Part shown: positions 25,164 through 33,879 of the stretch, in pieces
Layout of the letters: every line of letters starts with the position of its first letter
Position numbering within the stretch: the stretch's first letter is position 1
From: a virus
DNA: 64,000 bases
Reading direction: 5' to 3' (one strand)
Virus record (IMG/VR): IMGVR_UViG_3300019458_000020
Span: 62,001-126,000 of that record
The notes under the pieces: model-generated
Database searches by the model: none
Seen by the model: the letters and a program-made list of their open reading frames with translations, nothing else
What the model was told of the DNA's origin: nothing
Translations under genes and position numbers: made by a program

Positions 25164-25991
25164 TTACTTGCCTATGTAGTATTTATATTCCACAAGTTCA
25201 GAAACCTTATCAACGATGTCTTTCTTATTGCAAGAATACAGCCCACATGAGGAAAAAGCATTATATTCCATGAAGTAGAACATACCATCAACTCCTTGAC
25301 AAATATCGATGGCAAACGCTAAATCAGGGAAGTAACCGTTTTTTAATATTTGTTCGCACAATTCTCTGGCACCAGTGGGAGCAGACGGTATATAGGTTCT
25401 TTGACCTTGATAAATGTAAGTGGAACATCCTATAATTTCTCTCAATTTAGAACAAATGAATCTCCATTCGCCCTGAATGTTCTTGGGTGTCGAAACAACA
25501 ACTAAATCATCATCCTTTACATTAAACTGTGTATTTTGTGTACCACCCCAAACCCTGTCAAAATCTTGAAGGTCAATGGTCTGTCCAGTAAAGGTCTTTA
25601 TTCCATTATCCGGCCGAACAAATATCAAGGCTTCTTTCCCGTATTTTTCATACATTTCCCACTTTCTTTCTCTTAACTGAGACGCAGAAATAATCTCATA
25701 CTTGTCATTAAAAAGATAATCCTTAACAAGAGGGTAAAACTTGGAACACAGATAATTTTCCGGCGTCAATAACACCCAATCAGGATTTTTCTCTTCACGC
25801 AGTTGAATTGCCATCTGTATAGACCCATGAAAGACGCAACAATTATCTTTATGAAATTGGAGACATAACCCTTGACGGAAGGGTTTATAAGTGGTCAAAT
25901 CGAGACACCTTCCAGATTCCTTGATTGCGGATACAAGGTCTTTGGTAAAGGTATCGTCGTTAAAGTCTTCGACTATCCATTTACAGTTCAT
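25164..25991 (-). CDS. ATP-grasp domain protein (DUF4343-like)
   Basis: This 275-residue protein has a C-terminal ATP-grasp fold: TPKNIQGEWRFICSKLREII, a YIPSAPTGARELCEQIL helix, and PDLAFAIDICQGVDGMFYFM followed by EYNAFSSCGLY, where the acidic residues before the E-x-N segment bind Mg-ATP. The N-terminal third is a substrate-binding Rossmann-like part. Such phage proteins of unknown substrate probably ligate an amino group to a carboxylate. It starts near a compact intergenic region shared with the divergent GIY-YIG gene. Confidence 0.75.
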   Translation of the reverse strand: MNCKWIVEDFNDDTFTKDLVSAIKESGRCLDLTTYKPFRQGLCLQFHKDNCCVFHGSIQMAIQLREEKNPDWVLLTPENYLCSKFYPLVKDYLFNDKYEIISASQLRERKWEMYEKYGKEALIFVRPDNGIKTFTGQTIDLQDFDRVWGGTQNTQFNVKDDDLVVVSTPKNIQGEWRFICSKLREIIGCSTYIYQGQRTYIPSAPTGARELCEQILKNGYFPDLAFAIDICQGVDGMFYFMEYNAFSSCGLYSCNKKDIVDKVSELVEYKYYIGK

Positions 25992-25999
25992 AGACAGTC

Positions 26000-26058
26000 A
26001 AGGTAACATGGAATTGGAGGAAAGTCAATCTTGACTTATTATCCAATTGTGTTATATT
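26000..26058. promoter_or_regulatory. Back-to-back promoter-like elements
   Basis: On the plus strand TTGACT (26031-26036) is 16 bases from TATATT (26053-26058), which touches the first ATG at 26059. On the minus strand TTGACT (26023-26028) is 17 bases from TACCTT (26000-26005) ahead of the gene starting at 25991. The two -35 boxes form the palindrome AGTCAATCTTGACT. Both transcripts would be almost leaderless, which lowers confidence. Confidence 0.4.
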
Positions 26059-26634
26059 ATGAAGATGAAGAGTGGAGTTTATAAAATTACCAATATAGTC
26101 AATGGGATGTTTTACATTGGCAGTTCGGATGATGTCTATCAGAGATGGAATGAACACAAGAGCAAACTTCGAAGAAACGTTCATCACAATCCAAAACTCC
26201 AACATGCATGGAATTTCTATGGGGGGGATAAATTCACGTTTGAAATCATAGAAGAAACGGTGTATGACGTTGTTTTCATTTTGGAGAGAGAACAACATTA
26301 TCTTGACACATTGAAACCATGTATTCGTGAGATTGGGTATAATTTAGCCGGAAAAGCCGGTGGGGGTGATAATTTCACAAATAATCCACGCAGAGAAGAG
26401 ATAAGACAGAAGCTTAGAGAATTATCGTTGGGACAGAATAATGGAATGTATGGAAGGAAACACACCACTGGTGCTGTAAACAAACAGAAGGAAAAAGCAA
26501 AAGGTAGATATACTCTTGAATGGTTTATAGAACGGAACGGTAAGAGGAAGGGAACAAAGATGTATAAGGAGCGATGTTTGTTCTTGAAGAACCGTAAGAT
26601 AAATTACTCTCACCCAAAAAACAAAAACCCCTGA
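26059..26634 (+). CDS. GIY-YIG homing endonuclease, free-standing
   Basis: This protein of about 191 residues has KSGVYKITNIVNGMFYIGSS, a HKSKLRRNVHHN segment and LEREQHYLDTL, giving the GIY-YIG core with its Arg and Glu. A NUMOD3-like unit (GQNNGMYGRKHTTGAVNKQKE) and a basic C-terminal tail follow. ATG at 26059 or 26065 may be used; a TTG upstream is less likely. It is the only plus-strand gene between two minus-strand operons and faces the capsid gene, with a strong hairpin between their ends. Confidence 0.85.
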   Translation: MKMKSGVYKITNIVNGMFYIGSSDDVYQRWNEHKSKLRRNVHHNPKLQHAWNFYGGDKFTFEIIEETVYDVVFILEREQHYLDTLKPCIREIGYNLAGKAGGGDNFTNNPRREEIRQKLRELSLGQNNGMYGRKHTTGAVNKQKEKAKGRYTLEWFIERNGKRKGTKMYKERCLFLKNRKINYSHPKNKNP

Positions 26635-26655
26635 CCGATTTCTCAGTCAGGGGGG
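26622..26655 (-). terminator. Intrinsic terminator of the capsid operon
   Basis: CCCCTGAC (26628-26635) and GTCAGGGG (26646-26653) form an 8-bp G/C-rich stem with a 10-base loop. On the minus strand it is followed by GGTTTTTGTTTTTTGG, so it should end transcripts from the major capsid gene, whose stop is 25 bases before. In the other direction no T run follows. Confidence 0.85.
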
Positions 26656-26679
26656 TGATTATTTAGTATCAGTTACCGA

Positions 26680-28395
26680 TTAGACTTGGTCCAAATCAGC
26701 AATCAACACACGGCCATAAAATTCCGGCCTTACCATCTTCTTGGCATAACGTGTCATTACGCCCCGGCGGGGAGTAAAGTTCACCGGGTCATAGACCAAC
26801 GGCGTTTGCACCAATGGAATATAAGGAGCGTAAACAGCACCAGTTTCGAGGAAGTTATTTCCACGGAAACCGACGAGGATTACGTTATCCGTCATGTATG
26901 GGTTCTTGTAAACTTGGAATCGGGACGCGAACGTTCCGACACGGCTTACACCCATTGCGAACTTGGCTTGGTCGCCATCCGTGCTGACCACGTATCCAGG
27001 GATGGATTCGAGAATCGTAGCAACGTCTGGGGAACAAACGAGGAAGTTAGCACCACCACGAAGAGTCAATTGGTGAATCCTGTTGGATACCTTTTGAATC
27101 TTGTTACCGAGGGTTTGATACCAAGTTGACTTGGTGTAGTAACCACCGGTTCCAGCAGTCGTTTGATCAACAGCTTGGAAGGTACCACCGACACGAACGA
27201 TTTCACGGTTGAGGCGTGCGCTCCAACGTTCAGTCGTTACAGCTGGTGCATTCGTCAATAGCATGTCGAGGATTTCGAGGTCGATTTCCATCGAGACGTA
27301 TTCAGACAATAATGCAGTCAATTCTGCTTCTGCGTCGATGCTGTGGTAAGCATTCAAGTCTTGAGCGAGCTCAGGGGTCCAAGCAGCTTTCAACTTACGA
27401 GTCTTAGCAACGATAGGTTCGCTCTTGAGTTCGAGGTTGACTTCAGGAATACCGATGTCTTTGTTAAGACCAGTATCCGTAGCAGTCGTCGAAGCACCAA
27501 GATTGTCTTCAAAGTCGCCACGAGCATTATCACGAGGTTGTACCGAGTAGGTGATAGCAAGACCACCGACTGAACCTGTCGTTGAGAATGGGTTCGTTGT
27601 GGTCGAGGCCGATACAACGAATACAACTTCCGAACCGTTAACTTTCGTCAAGGCTGGGAACCAGGTTCCAATGCTTGAACCAGAAACGGTGAACGAGCGA
27701 ACACCGTTAAGATCGATTGGATTACCAGCAGCCAACGATGCCGAGTAAAGGTTTGTGGTAGTAATCTTGTAAAGATGACCAGCAGCCAACGATGCCGAAA
27801 TGACTACCATTTCAGGTGAGGCGTTACCAGTATTCCAGTTGATATCTTCGGCCGAAGCAGAAGCTACCGTGCTGGAGACGCTAGGAGCACCCTTGTCGTT
27901 GATAGAATATCCGAAGCGACCAGCGCCATAAAGACCGCCGGTTGCCGAATCAGTAGAACCGAGCTTGGTGCCCGTACCACCGAACAACGAAGAATAGACA
28001 GAACCACCGAGCGAGCCCGTGGTATCTCTCTGGAACAAACCTTGGGTCGTACCATACTTGAAGTCCAAGTAGAATACCAATCCGGAAGGAAGGTTCATAG
28101 GTTGAACGGAGACGAACTCCTTAGCAGCGAATTCTGCGAATACACGACGAACGAGTGGGAGAGCTACGCCTGCCCATTGTTCGCTGTTTGCCGAAGTACC
28201 AGTGTTGGTAACTTCATCAATGAGTTGCTTTGCTTGGTTTTCAAGCAAAACAGCCATGTTCGACTTTTCAATGTCGTTTTTCAATCCATCGAGAAGACCG
28301 GTTTTGTCCCAACGGGTCACAAGACCACGGGTTTCTTGCATCAGTCTAGCTTGTGGATTGAGAGTATTGGTTAACAGTTGTTTAACGTTTTCCAT
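26680..28395 (-). CDS. 23: Major capsid protein, T4 gp23-like
   Basis: This 571-residue protein has the gp23 landmarks FVSVQPMNLPSGLVFYLDF at about 93-111 and VYAPYIPLVQTPL at about 521-533, followed by TRYAKK. The gp23 family forms the HK97-fold hexamers of the head. A processing site KQLIDEVTN fits the gp21 rule (cut after Glu 61), which would remove an N-terminal helix of 61 residues, much as T4 cuts after FLTE. Base composition is visibly richer in G/C than most neighbours, in keeping with high expression. The scaffold gene lies directly upstream and a terminator downstream. Confidence 0.95.
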   Translation of the reverse strand: MENVKQLLTNTLNPQARLMQETRGLVTRWDKTGLLDGLKNDIEKSNMAVLLENQAKQLIDEVTNTGTSANSEQWAGVALPLVRRVFAEFAAKEFVSVQPMNLPSGLVFYLDFKYGTTQGLFQRDTTGSLGGSVYSSLFGGTGTKLGSTDSATGGLYGAGRFGYSINDKGAPSVSSTVASASAEDINWNTGNASPEMVVISASLAAGHLYKITTTNLYSASLAAGNPIDLNGVRSFTVSGSSIGTWFPALTKVNGSEVVFVVSASTTTNPFSTTGSVGGLAITYSVQPRDNARGDFEDNLGASTTATDTGLNKDIGIPEVNLELKSEPIVAKTRKLKAAWTPELAQDLNAYHSIDAEAELTALLSEYVSMEIDLEILDMLLTNAPAVTTERWSARLNREIVRVGGTFQAVDQTTAGTGGYYTKSTWYQTLGNKIQKVSNRIHQLTLRGGANFLVCSPDVATILESIPGYVVSTDGDQAKFAMGVSRVGTFASRFQVYKNPYMTDNVILVGFRGNNFLETGAVYAPYIPLVQTPLVYDPVNFTPRRGVMTRYAKKMVRPEFYGRVLIADLDQV

Positions 28396-28435
28396 ATTTT
28401 TATCTCTTTTCTCTTTCAGTTAGTTATACTCGCTA

Positions 28436-29851
28436 TTACTTTTTTGGTGGCTGAGTCTTGATTCCTGCGAGTTTCTTGAATCGAGATGCCATGTCTGCTC
28501 CTTCCGAAAGAATTTCTTTCGATGGAGCGGTTGACGCCACCGGCTTGGATGCAAGTCCTTCGGTGATCTTAGCGACTTGAGCAGGAGCTTTCACTACTGG
28601 CTTCTTGTCTGCTGCCTTAGGGGCAGTTTTTGCACCGAAACTTAGGGACTCAGCCAAAACGGCATAAGCCAATTTCACTTCACGAACAGTCTTCGTAAGG
28701 TCAAAGTGTTCTACGATCTTCATTCTCATTTCACGATCGAGAGAGCCTGCGTATTCTTTAAATAGCTTGTTCGTGTAAAGCAATTTAGCATTCAACAGGT
28801 TGACCTCATTAATTTGTCCTTGTAGGAATTCAACGGTGTCGCTGTGTTCCTTTAAGGATGCCTTGAGTTGAGCATTTTCGTTTTTCAACGTTTCAACTTC
28901 GTGCATCTTGTGGGTACCGTCCAAGTCAGAGCCGCCGTGATTCTTATCACCGACTTTGGCCTTGGCCATGTCTGCGGAATCTTTAGCTTGTCCTTTATCT
29001 GGAGCTGGCATACCTTCCTTAGCACCTTCCGACATATCTTCCTTATCCTTTTTGTCATCCTTCTTCTCTTCATCCTTGTCGTCTTTCTTGTCTTTTTTGA
29101 GCCAAGGTGGGAGCTTTCCTTCGGTGACTTCCTCTTCAACTTCGTTCAACGAAGCGATGAGTTCTTCAAGGTTAATATCTTCTTCTCCTTCTGGTGCTGG
29201 AGCATCTGCTGGAGGCATTTCTCCGACAGGTGGGGCAACAGGAGGCATTTGAGCTGGTGGAACGTCTCCTGCAACAGGAGGCATTACTGGTGCGGGTGCT
29301 GGGCATCCACAATCACCGGCTGCTGGTGGAATTACTGGAGCAGGGGCTGCAGCGACATCAGGAACAGGTTCTCCTTCAGCATCATCAGCAACTTCGGCTT
29401 CTAATTCTGCAATAATTTTATTTAAATCTTCAGAAGTAAGTCCAGCTTCTTCAACATTTTCATCAACTGGGACTTCTTCGGTTTCACATACAGGCTGGCT
29501 AAGCTTTCCAACTCCGTCTGGACCAACACCAGCTTGAACTGGCTTCATTGGGGTTCCGCTGCTCATCTTCTTTGGTTGTCCCTTTGAGACATCCTTGGTT
29601 GATACGGCTTTGGATACGTTATGGGGAGCTTCAACTTCAGCAACTGGTTCAGCTGCTTCCTGTTGTTCTTCTGCTTCTTCCTTTAGTTTATCAGCAAACA
29701 TTGCGTGAAAACGAGGAGCGAAGGCTTCTTCGAGAGCAATCTTAGCATTGGCGAGAGCAGTGGCTCTTATTGCCTTTGCATCAGCAATTGCTTCTTTCAA
29801 CATATCGCTTGTCATAATAGTTATAGGTTTCCTATGGGTTTCTGAAGTCAT
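28436..29851 (-). CDS. Prohead core / scaffold protein, gp22-like
   Basis: The 471 residues have an N-terminal Ala-rich helix (LKEAIADAKAIRATALANAK), then a long Pro/Ala/Glu/Lys-rich disordered middle with PPVAGDVPP-type repeats and a Lys/Asp block, then a coiled coil (ETLKNENAQLKASLKEH) and an end ASRFKKLAGIK. Low complexity, acidity and position before the capsid gene fit a scaffold that is degraded or removed during maturation. Many Glu sites (LTSEDL, VTEGK, ITEGL) could be cut by the protease. ATG at 29851 or 29815 (MTSDML, after AGGAAA) may be the start. Confidence 0.75.
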   Translation of the reverse strand: MTSETHRKPITIMTSDMLKEAIADAKAIRATALANAKIALEEAFAPRFHAMFADKLKEEAEEQQEAAEPVAEVEAPHNVSKAVSTKDVSKGQPKKMSSGTPMKPVQAGVGPDGVGKLSQPVCETEEVPVDENVEEAGLTSEDLNKIIAELEAEVADDAEGEPVPDVAAAPAPVIPPAAGDCGCPAPAPVMPPVAGDVPPAQMPPVAPPVGEMPPADAPAPEGEEDINLEELIASLNEVEEEVTEGKLPPWLKKDKKDDKDEEKKDDKKDKEDMSEGAKEGMPAPDKGQAKDSADMAKAKVGDKNHGGSDLDGTHKMHEVETLKNENAQLKASLKEHSDTVEFLQGQINEVNLLNAKLLYTNKLFKEYAGSLDREMRMKIVEHFDLTKTVREVKLAYAVLAESLSFGAKTAPKAADKKPVVKAPAQVAKITEGLASKPVASTAPSKEILSEGADMASRFKKLAGIKTQPPKK

Positions 29852-30026
29852 TAAAAAACTTCAATGAAGTCTATCGTAAATCGATTAGCCATTCAGCTAA
29901 ATCGTTAGGCGGCAAATGGGGTTGCTGCATTTCTATTAGATAAATAGTGCGAAAAATCAAAAAATACAAAAAATCTTTATAAAATCAAAACATACTTATA
30001 GTATGGATGTAATTTTTTAATCTATT
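29852..30026. promoter_or_regulatory. Divergent intergenic region with inverted repeats
   Basis: These 175 bases separate the capsid/scaffold operon (minus) from the gene at 30027 (plus). ACTTCAATGAAGT (29858-29870) is a perfect palindrome. CGATTAGC-x(6)-GCTAAATCG (29882-29904) is a near-perfect stem. AGATAAATAG (about 29938) resembles the T4 late promoter TATAAATA on the plus strand, and TTATAAAATC lies nearer the plus-strand gene. Both operons probably have their promoters here; no sigma-70 pair is clear. Confidence 0.5.
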
Positions 30027-30650
30027 ATGCCTAGCAAATCTAAAGCTCAAAGAAAATTTTTTGGTTTAATTCATGCCTTACAAAGCGGAAAAGTTCATCC
30101 ATCAAAAGTATCACCTACCGTTCGTAAAGCAGCAAAACGGATTAGTAGTAAAGATGTAAAGGATTTCGCAAAAACTCCCGAAGGTCATCTACCATATAAG
30201 GTTAAGAAGGAAATTATATCAGTATTAAAAGAACTGGTAGAACCTATGTATTTGAACGAAGAAGGGGCAAAAGACTCAGTGGCAAAGACTTTCAACACAA
30301 AAGGTAATTTTGAACAATATGTTCAAAAATTCTTAGGTTCCGAGTTTCTTCCAAAGGAATTGGATACCATCCATAGTCACAAAGAACAGAAACCAACAAA
30401 AATTCAAAAAAATGAAGTTCGATATGAAACGACCGGGGATTTTGCAAACAGCACCATCACGGTATTAAAAAAACTCAAAGACGGAAATTCGTTCGCTTAT
30501 ACCGCCTTTACTAAATATTTAAAAAATTCTGAACCAGAAACACCAGAACAAACTGAAGATACCATCGTTGTAACAAAATCACAAGTATTCAACGAAGAAA
30601 TCGATGGTGCAGCAATACTAGCCAATTTTCTAAAAAAACTCGACCTATGA
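30027..30650 (+). CDS. Basic protein with DUF3008-like head
   Basis: The 207 residues begin MPSKSKAQRKFFGLIHALQS, like small phage proteins with a DUF3008-type start (K-S-x-A-Q-x(2)-F/A). The first 70 residues are strongly basic and helical, the rest mixed and acidic with DTIVVTKSQVFNEEIDGAAI near the end. A nucleic-acid or head-core binding role is possible. Its stop overlaps the start of the next gene (ATGA). No catalytic motif. Confidence 0.6.
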   Translation: MPSKSKAQRKFFGLIHALQSGKVHPSKVSPTVRKAAKRISSKDVKDFAKTPEGHLPYKVKKEIISVLKELVEPMYLNEEGAKDSVAKTFNTKGNFEQYVQKFLGSEFLPKELDTIHSHKEQKPTKIQKNEVRYETTGDFANSTITVLKKLKDGNSFAYTAFTKYLKNSEPETPEQTEDTIVVTKSQVFNEEIDGAAILANFLKKLDL

Positions 30651-30946
30651 TAAAATTGATGGAGATATATCATACCGTTGAAGAAGAAGACCGAACAGGA
30701 ATGGTTCCTGTGGAAGAATGGAAACTTCAACACACAGAACATCTAAATGATATTGGATTTTTAGATGATGGTATGTATCACATGTCTCTAAAAAGTCCTT
30801 CGATGAAGGTATCATATAAAAAGGGTAAAGGATTCATGTTGGAAGATAAAAAGAAGAAAAAATCACACGTATTCCCACGATTCAGTTCATTATGTCAACA
30901 TCTTGAAGATTATGACCAGCAGTGGGACTCACAACCATACCTATGA
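30647..30946 (+). CDS. Small protein with weak leader-like head
   Basis: This 99-residue protein begins MIKLMEIYHTVEEEDRTGM. The first four residues and the Glu cluster recall the capsid leader, but the L-x-E spacing is unclear, so it is a doubtful member. The body is polar with a Lys run (LEDKKKKKSHVFPRF). Its start overlaps the stop before it, and its end overlaps the next start; three genes are thus chained. Unknown function. Confidence 0.55.
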   Translation: MIKLMEIYHTVEEEDRTGMVPVEEWKLQHTEHLNDIGFLDDGMYHMSLKSPSMKVSYKKGKGFMLEDKKKKKSHVFPRFSSLCQHLEDYDQQWDSQPYL

Positions 30947-31329
30947 CCAGCTTAGAAAGAAAAGAATACAATAGAAATTACCGCCAGAAAAATAGGTCGA
31001 GGTTATTAGAAGATAAAAAACAGTGGTATCAGAAAAATAAAAACAATCCCGGATACAAAGAAAGAAATTACGCTAGTGGAATACGATTTAAATATAGTAT
31101 TTCAGTAGAAGAAGTTAATCGAATGTTAGAAAAACAATCCAATAGATGTGCTATTTGTGAACGAGAATTTACAACTAGAAAAACCACTCACATCGACCAT
31201 TGTCATTTGACTGGTAAAGTCAGAGGAATACTATGTGAAGGTTGTAATGTCGGCATTGGCTGTTTTGAAGACGATGTTAAAAAATTAAAAAAAGCAATAA
31301 ATTACCTATCAATTTTAGATGGTGTTTAA
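30943..31329 (+). CDS. Endonuclease VII-like HNH protein
   Basis: ATG at 30943 overlaps the previous stop and gives 128 residues (MTSLERKEYNRNYRQKNRSR). The C-terminal 65 residues show CAICEREF ... THIDHCHLTGKVRGILCEGC and NVGIGCFEDDV, the Cys4 zinc site and the IDHCH catalytic motif of the recombination endonuclease VII family (T4 gp49). In phages such proteins are either junction resolvases or mobile HNH genes. The short length and basic N-terminal helix with K/R-N-R repeats favour a free-standing mobile endonuclease; resolvase activity is not excluded. Confidence 0.85.
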   Translation: MTSLERKEYNRNYRQKNRSRLLEDKKQWYQKNKNNPGYKERNYASGIRFKYSISVEEVNRMLEKQSNRCAICEREFTTRKTTHIDHCHLTGKVRGILCEGCNVGIGCFEDDVKKLKKAINYLSILDGV

Positions 31330-31352
31330 GGAAATCAATCATATTTATAATC

Positions 31353-31931
31353 ATGAACAAAGAAAATCTAACAGTAAAAGAATTTAGTCTCAAACGTATC
31401 GTTGAGAATATGGATAAGATTCCAAACAACGGTAAGTTCGGAGACGAGCTTAAAAAGCTCACTCCAGAAGAAAAGAAAAAATTGATGGAGATGGTTGCGA
31501 AGTATAACGAATATGGAAACGTATTGCGTTGTGAACAAGCATTAATGGAAACCGCCAAAACATTGGAAGAGATTGCTCGTATGGCTGAAACTTATGCCGT
31601 GACCGAATCATCTGATTGGTTTCAATCCAAGGTTGTTGAGAGGGATTTCAAACAAGTTCGTGGTATTGCTGGAGATTTCAAAAAACTTACAAAGGAATGT
31701 TTCGGAAAACTTCAACAGTTAAATGCTTTGTATGAAGACATGGGACATGTTCTTGGTCGTTATTATGAGATTTCAACGATGAAAGAAATGGCACAGTCTG
31801 CTGGATTAGATTCTACCCAACCTTCTATTCCTATGGAAGAAAAACAAATCATGGATGAAGTAGAAGAAGATGTAGATGTTGTGGCTCCGGTCAGAACAAA
31901 TCCTCCGGTTCAAACGTCGAGAGTGTCTTAA
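31353..31931 (+). CDS. Helical protein of unknown function
   Basis: This 192-residue protein is largely helical (ELKKLTPEEKKKLMEMVAK, LMETAKTLEEIARMAETYA, GKLQQLNALYEDMGHVLGRY), with an acidic, Val/Pro-rich tail (MDEVEEDVDVV). It looks like a virion or assembly chaperone of a large phage but is not recognised. ATATTTATAATC abuts the ATG (31341-31352). A terminator follows the gene at 31951. Confidence 0.6.
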   Translation: MNKENLTVKEFSLKRIVENMDKIPNNGKFGDELKKLTPEEKKKLMEMVAKYNEYGNVLRCEQALMETAKTLEEIARMAETYAVTESSDWFQSKVVERDFKQVRGIAGDFKKLTKECFGKLQQLNALYEDMGHVLGRYYEISTMKEMAQSAGLDSTQPSIPMEEKQIMDEVEEDVDVVAPVRTNPPVQTSRVS

Positions 31932-31950
31932 TTTATGTTCGGAATGGGAG

Positions 31951-31981
31951 AGAGGGCAATCGAAAGATTATCCTCTTTTTT
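31951..31981 (+). terminator. Intrinsic terminator after the 31353 gene
   Basis: AGAGG pairs with CCTCT and AATC with GATT around a GAAA tetraloop, with a two-base mismatch between. A run of T residues follows directly on the plus strand. Confidence 0.75.
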
Positions 31982-31989
31982 ATGTACAG

Positions 31990-32015
31990 AAAAAAGGAAG
32001 GTCGAAAGACCTTCC
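31990..32015 (-). terminator. Intrinsic terminator of the SPFH gene
   Basis: GGAAGGTC (31996-32003), GAAA loop and GACCTTCC (32008-32015) form a perfect 8-bp hairpin. On the minus strand it is followed by TTTTTTCTG, 28 bases after the stop of the gene at 32044. Confidence 0.85.
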
Positions 32016-32043
32016 CTCGTGTGTAGTTAAACAAACAATTTAA

Positions 32044-33285
32044 TTACTTGGTGGATGATGGTGCCGGTGATGCGCCCATATTCATCAACAACGGACTATT
32101 AGATGGAAGGATGTTGGAAGGCATTTGTCCATTCCATTTCTTTGCCATTTCCAATCTGGCTTGAGCTTCCATCATTTGTATTTCCAGATTGTTCTTCATG
32201 GCTGCTGCTTCACGGGCCTTGAACAGTTCCTCTGCTGACCTACGTTCTGTTTCAGCCGAAGCGAATATCTTCAAGTTACGTTGGTCCTGTGCCAACTTTT
32301 CTTGATGAGCAGTCTTATTATCTTGTTCTGCAATAAATGTGGCATTAAGAGCTTTCTGAATGTCATCACGTTTGAATTCATAACCTTCAGCGTTACCCAT
32401 CTGAATGATGGAGATACCCTTTGTTTTGAAGAATTCTTTTGCGTCAACGAACACCTTTTGGAAAATAGCTGGGAAATTCGTTTGAGCTTGCTGAAGGTCC
32501 ATTTGACCATAAGCTTTAGTTAATTCAGATACACACCAATTACGAACGTTATTGTCCATAACGGTAGCCAGTGGAGTTTCGCCGTGGTAATAAAGATATT
32601 CGGCTGCATCTTCCTCTTCGATGAAGGCGGTGACAGCACAACCAACACCCAATTGAATAGAATCACGAGTCACAACAGGAATGCTAGTGTCGGCTTCTCC
32701 CTTATTAGACGGCGGCGACCACTCACGGCTCACCATAGCACGATTGACCTTAATGACACGAACAGCATCAATCCATTCAATTTCATAATCCCAACGACCG
32801 ACTTTCTTTTCAGTCTGAGGAATCAAAATTCGTTTAGCGGCAACCTTCTTGGTGTTCAAGTATTCGGCACTATCAAACTTTCCTTGAGAAGTCTTGTTAT
32901 CACCCTGTAACGGAATCACAAAAACGGTTTCATTAGGACCAACTTCGACGAATTTATCCAACTTAGGTGGTTTGAGACATCCGGTGGTTCCCATTGCTAA
33001 AAAGGCAACAATAGTAGCCGTAAATAGTGGCGCCGCGGTCTTTCTACGAGGCAACCAAATTGAAATGAGAGTGACAACACCCAATACCCAAACAATCGGC
33101 GTAACAATTCCACTTGTGACAGACGGTTTTGTAGTCTGAACAATGTAAGCCGAATCGGAGGATTTGAGTGTTTCCGCAGCCAATCTTCCGTCAATGAGAG
33201 TATCGGTGGCTTGGAAGGTTCGTGTAACGAGGCCGATGAAGGCCACGAGTAAGATACTTAGTATCAATTTTGTTTTTAGTTTCAT
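32044..33285 (-). CDS. SPFH/band-7-like membrane protein
   Basis: The 413 residues begin with a signal/TM helix (KLILSILLVAFIGLVT), then two further TM segments at about 62-78 and 87-103. A lipobox-like MGTTGC sits at the end of the third. From about 115 to 290 there is an SPFH-like domain (VEVGPNETVFVIPLQGD, then RDSIQLGVGCAVTAFIEEED, LTKAYGQMDLQQAQTNFPAI). A long Ala/Glu coiled coil (AEQDNKTAHQEKLAQDQRNL) follows. Such proteins oligomerise on membranes. In phages they might protect or remodel the host inner membrane, for example against second infection; this is inference. It has its own terminator. Confidence 0.75.
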   Translation of the reverse strand: MKLKTKLILSILLVAFIGLVTRTFQATDTLIDGRLAAETLKSSDSAYIVQTTKPSVTSGIVTPIVWVLGVVTLISIWLPRRKTAAPLFTATIVAFLAMGTTGCLKPPKLDKFVEVGPNETVFVIPLQGDNKTSQGKFDSAEYLNTKKVAAKRILIPQTEKKVGRWDYEIEWIDAVRVIKVNRAMVSREWSPPSNKGEADTSIPVVTRDSIQLGVGCAVTAFIEEEDAAEYLYYHGETPLATVMDNNVRNWCVSELTKAYGQMDLQQAQTNFPAIFQKVFVDAKEFFKTKGISIIQMGNAEGYEFKRDDIQKALNATFIAEQDNKTAHQEKLAQDQRNLKIFASAETERRSAEELFKAREAAAMKNNLEIQMMEAQARLEMAKKWNGQMPSNILPSNSPLLMNMGASPAPSSTK

Positions 33286-33357
33286 AGATTTTCTATTAAT
33301 TTGTTGTTGTTTTACTACTGTTGAGAACTAACTTACATCGTTCTATAAAAAAGTCAA

Positions 33358-33876
33358 TTACAAATTTGTGGTTTGGATATAATTCCTTGTGGCCATTAAA
33401 ATTTTTCCTAATTTGTTCTTACCAATTTCCTTACAAACACCCCAATAAACATCGCCCCAAGAATTTGTTTCTTCGAGATATTTATCTTCGGTTTCTAACA
33501 AAAGAAATTTAAGGTCCAGATTATTGGTGAACTTTTGAAATACGACCTGAGCCATTACAGTATCTTTTACTTTTGACCACATTTCATCATTGAAAAGAGT
33601 TGGGTAGGATTTTATAATTTCATCAGCCAACTTCTTAGATTCACTAGCAGTAATATCAATAAATTCCTTATGATATTTTTTTGGAAATTTTGCTGCTTGA
33701 TAAGCATGTTCGGTAGAAGGAAATAACGTTCCCAACCAAAATGTTCCGATTTTGGTTGGATAAAAATTAGAAAGGAATCGGTTTCTACCAAAGAATCCAC
33801 AAATGGCATAATCGGTCACTGATGCATATTTAGGGATGGTCGTTTCGTCGGTTTCAACATTTACATGATACTTCAT
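33358..33876 (-). CDS. NADAR-domain protein (YbiA-like)
   Basis: This 172-residue protein shows the NADAR signature: FLSNFYP, LFPSTEHAYQAAKF, a helix with ITASESKKLAD, then SWGDVYWGVCKEIGKNKLGK and MATRNYI. NADAR enzymes are N-glycosidases. Known members cut ribityl-uracil intermediates, and phage or defence-linked members remove ADP-ribose from guanine. With several ADP-ribosyltransferase-like proteins in this genome, a role in reversing or resisting ADP-ribosylation is attractive, but the substrate is not shown by sequence. It lies in an accessory-gene run. Confidence 0.85.
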   Translation of the reverse strand: MKYHVNVETDETTIPKYASVTDYAICGFFGRNRFLSNFYPTKIGTFWLGTLFPSTEHAYQAAKFPKKYHKEFIDITASESKKLADEIIKSYPTLFNDEMWSKVKDTVMAQVVFQKFTNNLDLKFLLLETEDKYLEETNSWGDVYWGVCKEIGKNKLGKILMATRNYIQTTNL

Positions 33877-33879
33877 AAA

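Noticed and set aside
28868-29404. Long open plus-strand frames opposite the scaffold and capsid genes
   Set aside because: They are antisense shadows caused by the biased composition of the scaffold gene, with no ribosome site and Trp/Arg/Ser-rich nonsense-like translation.
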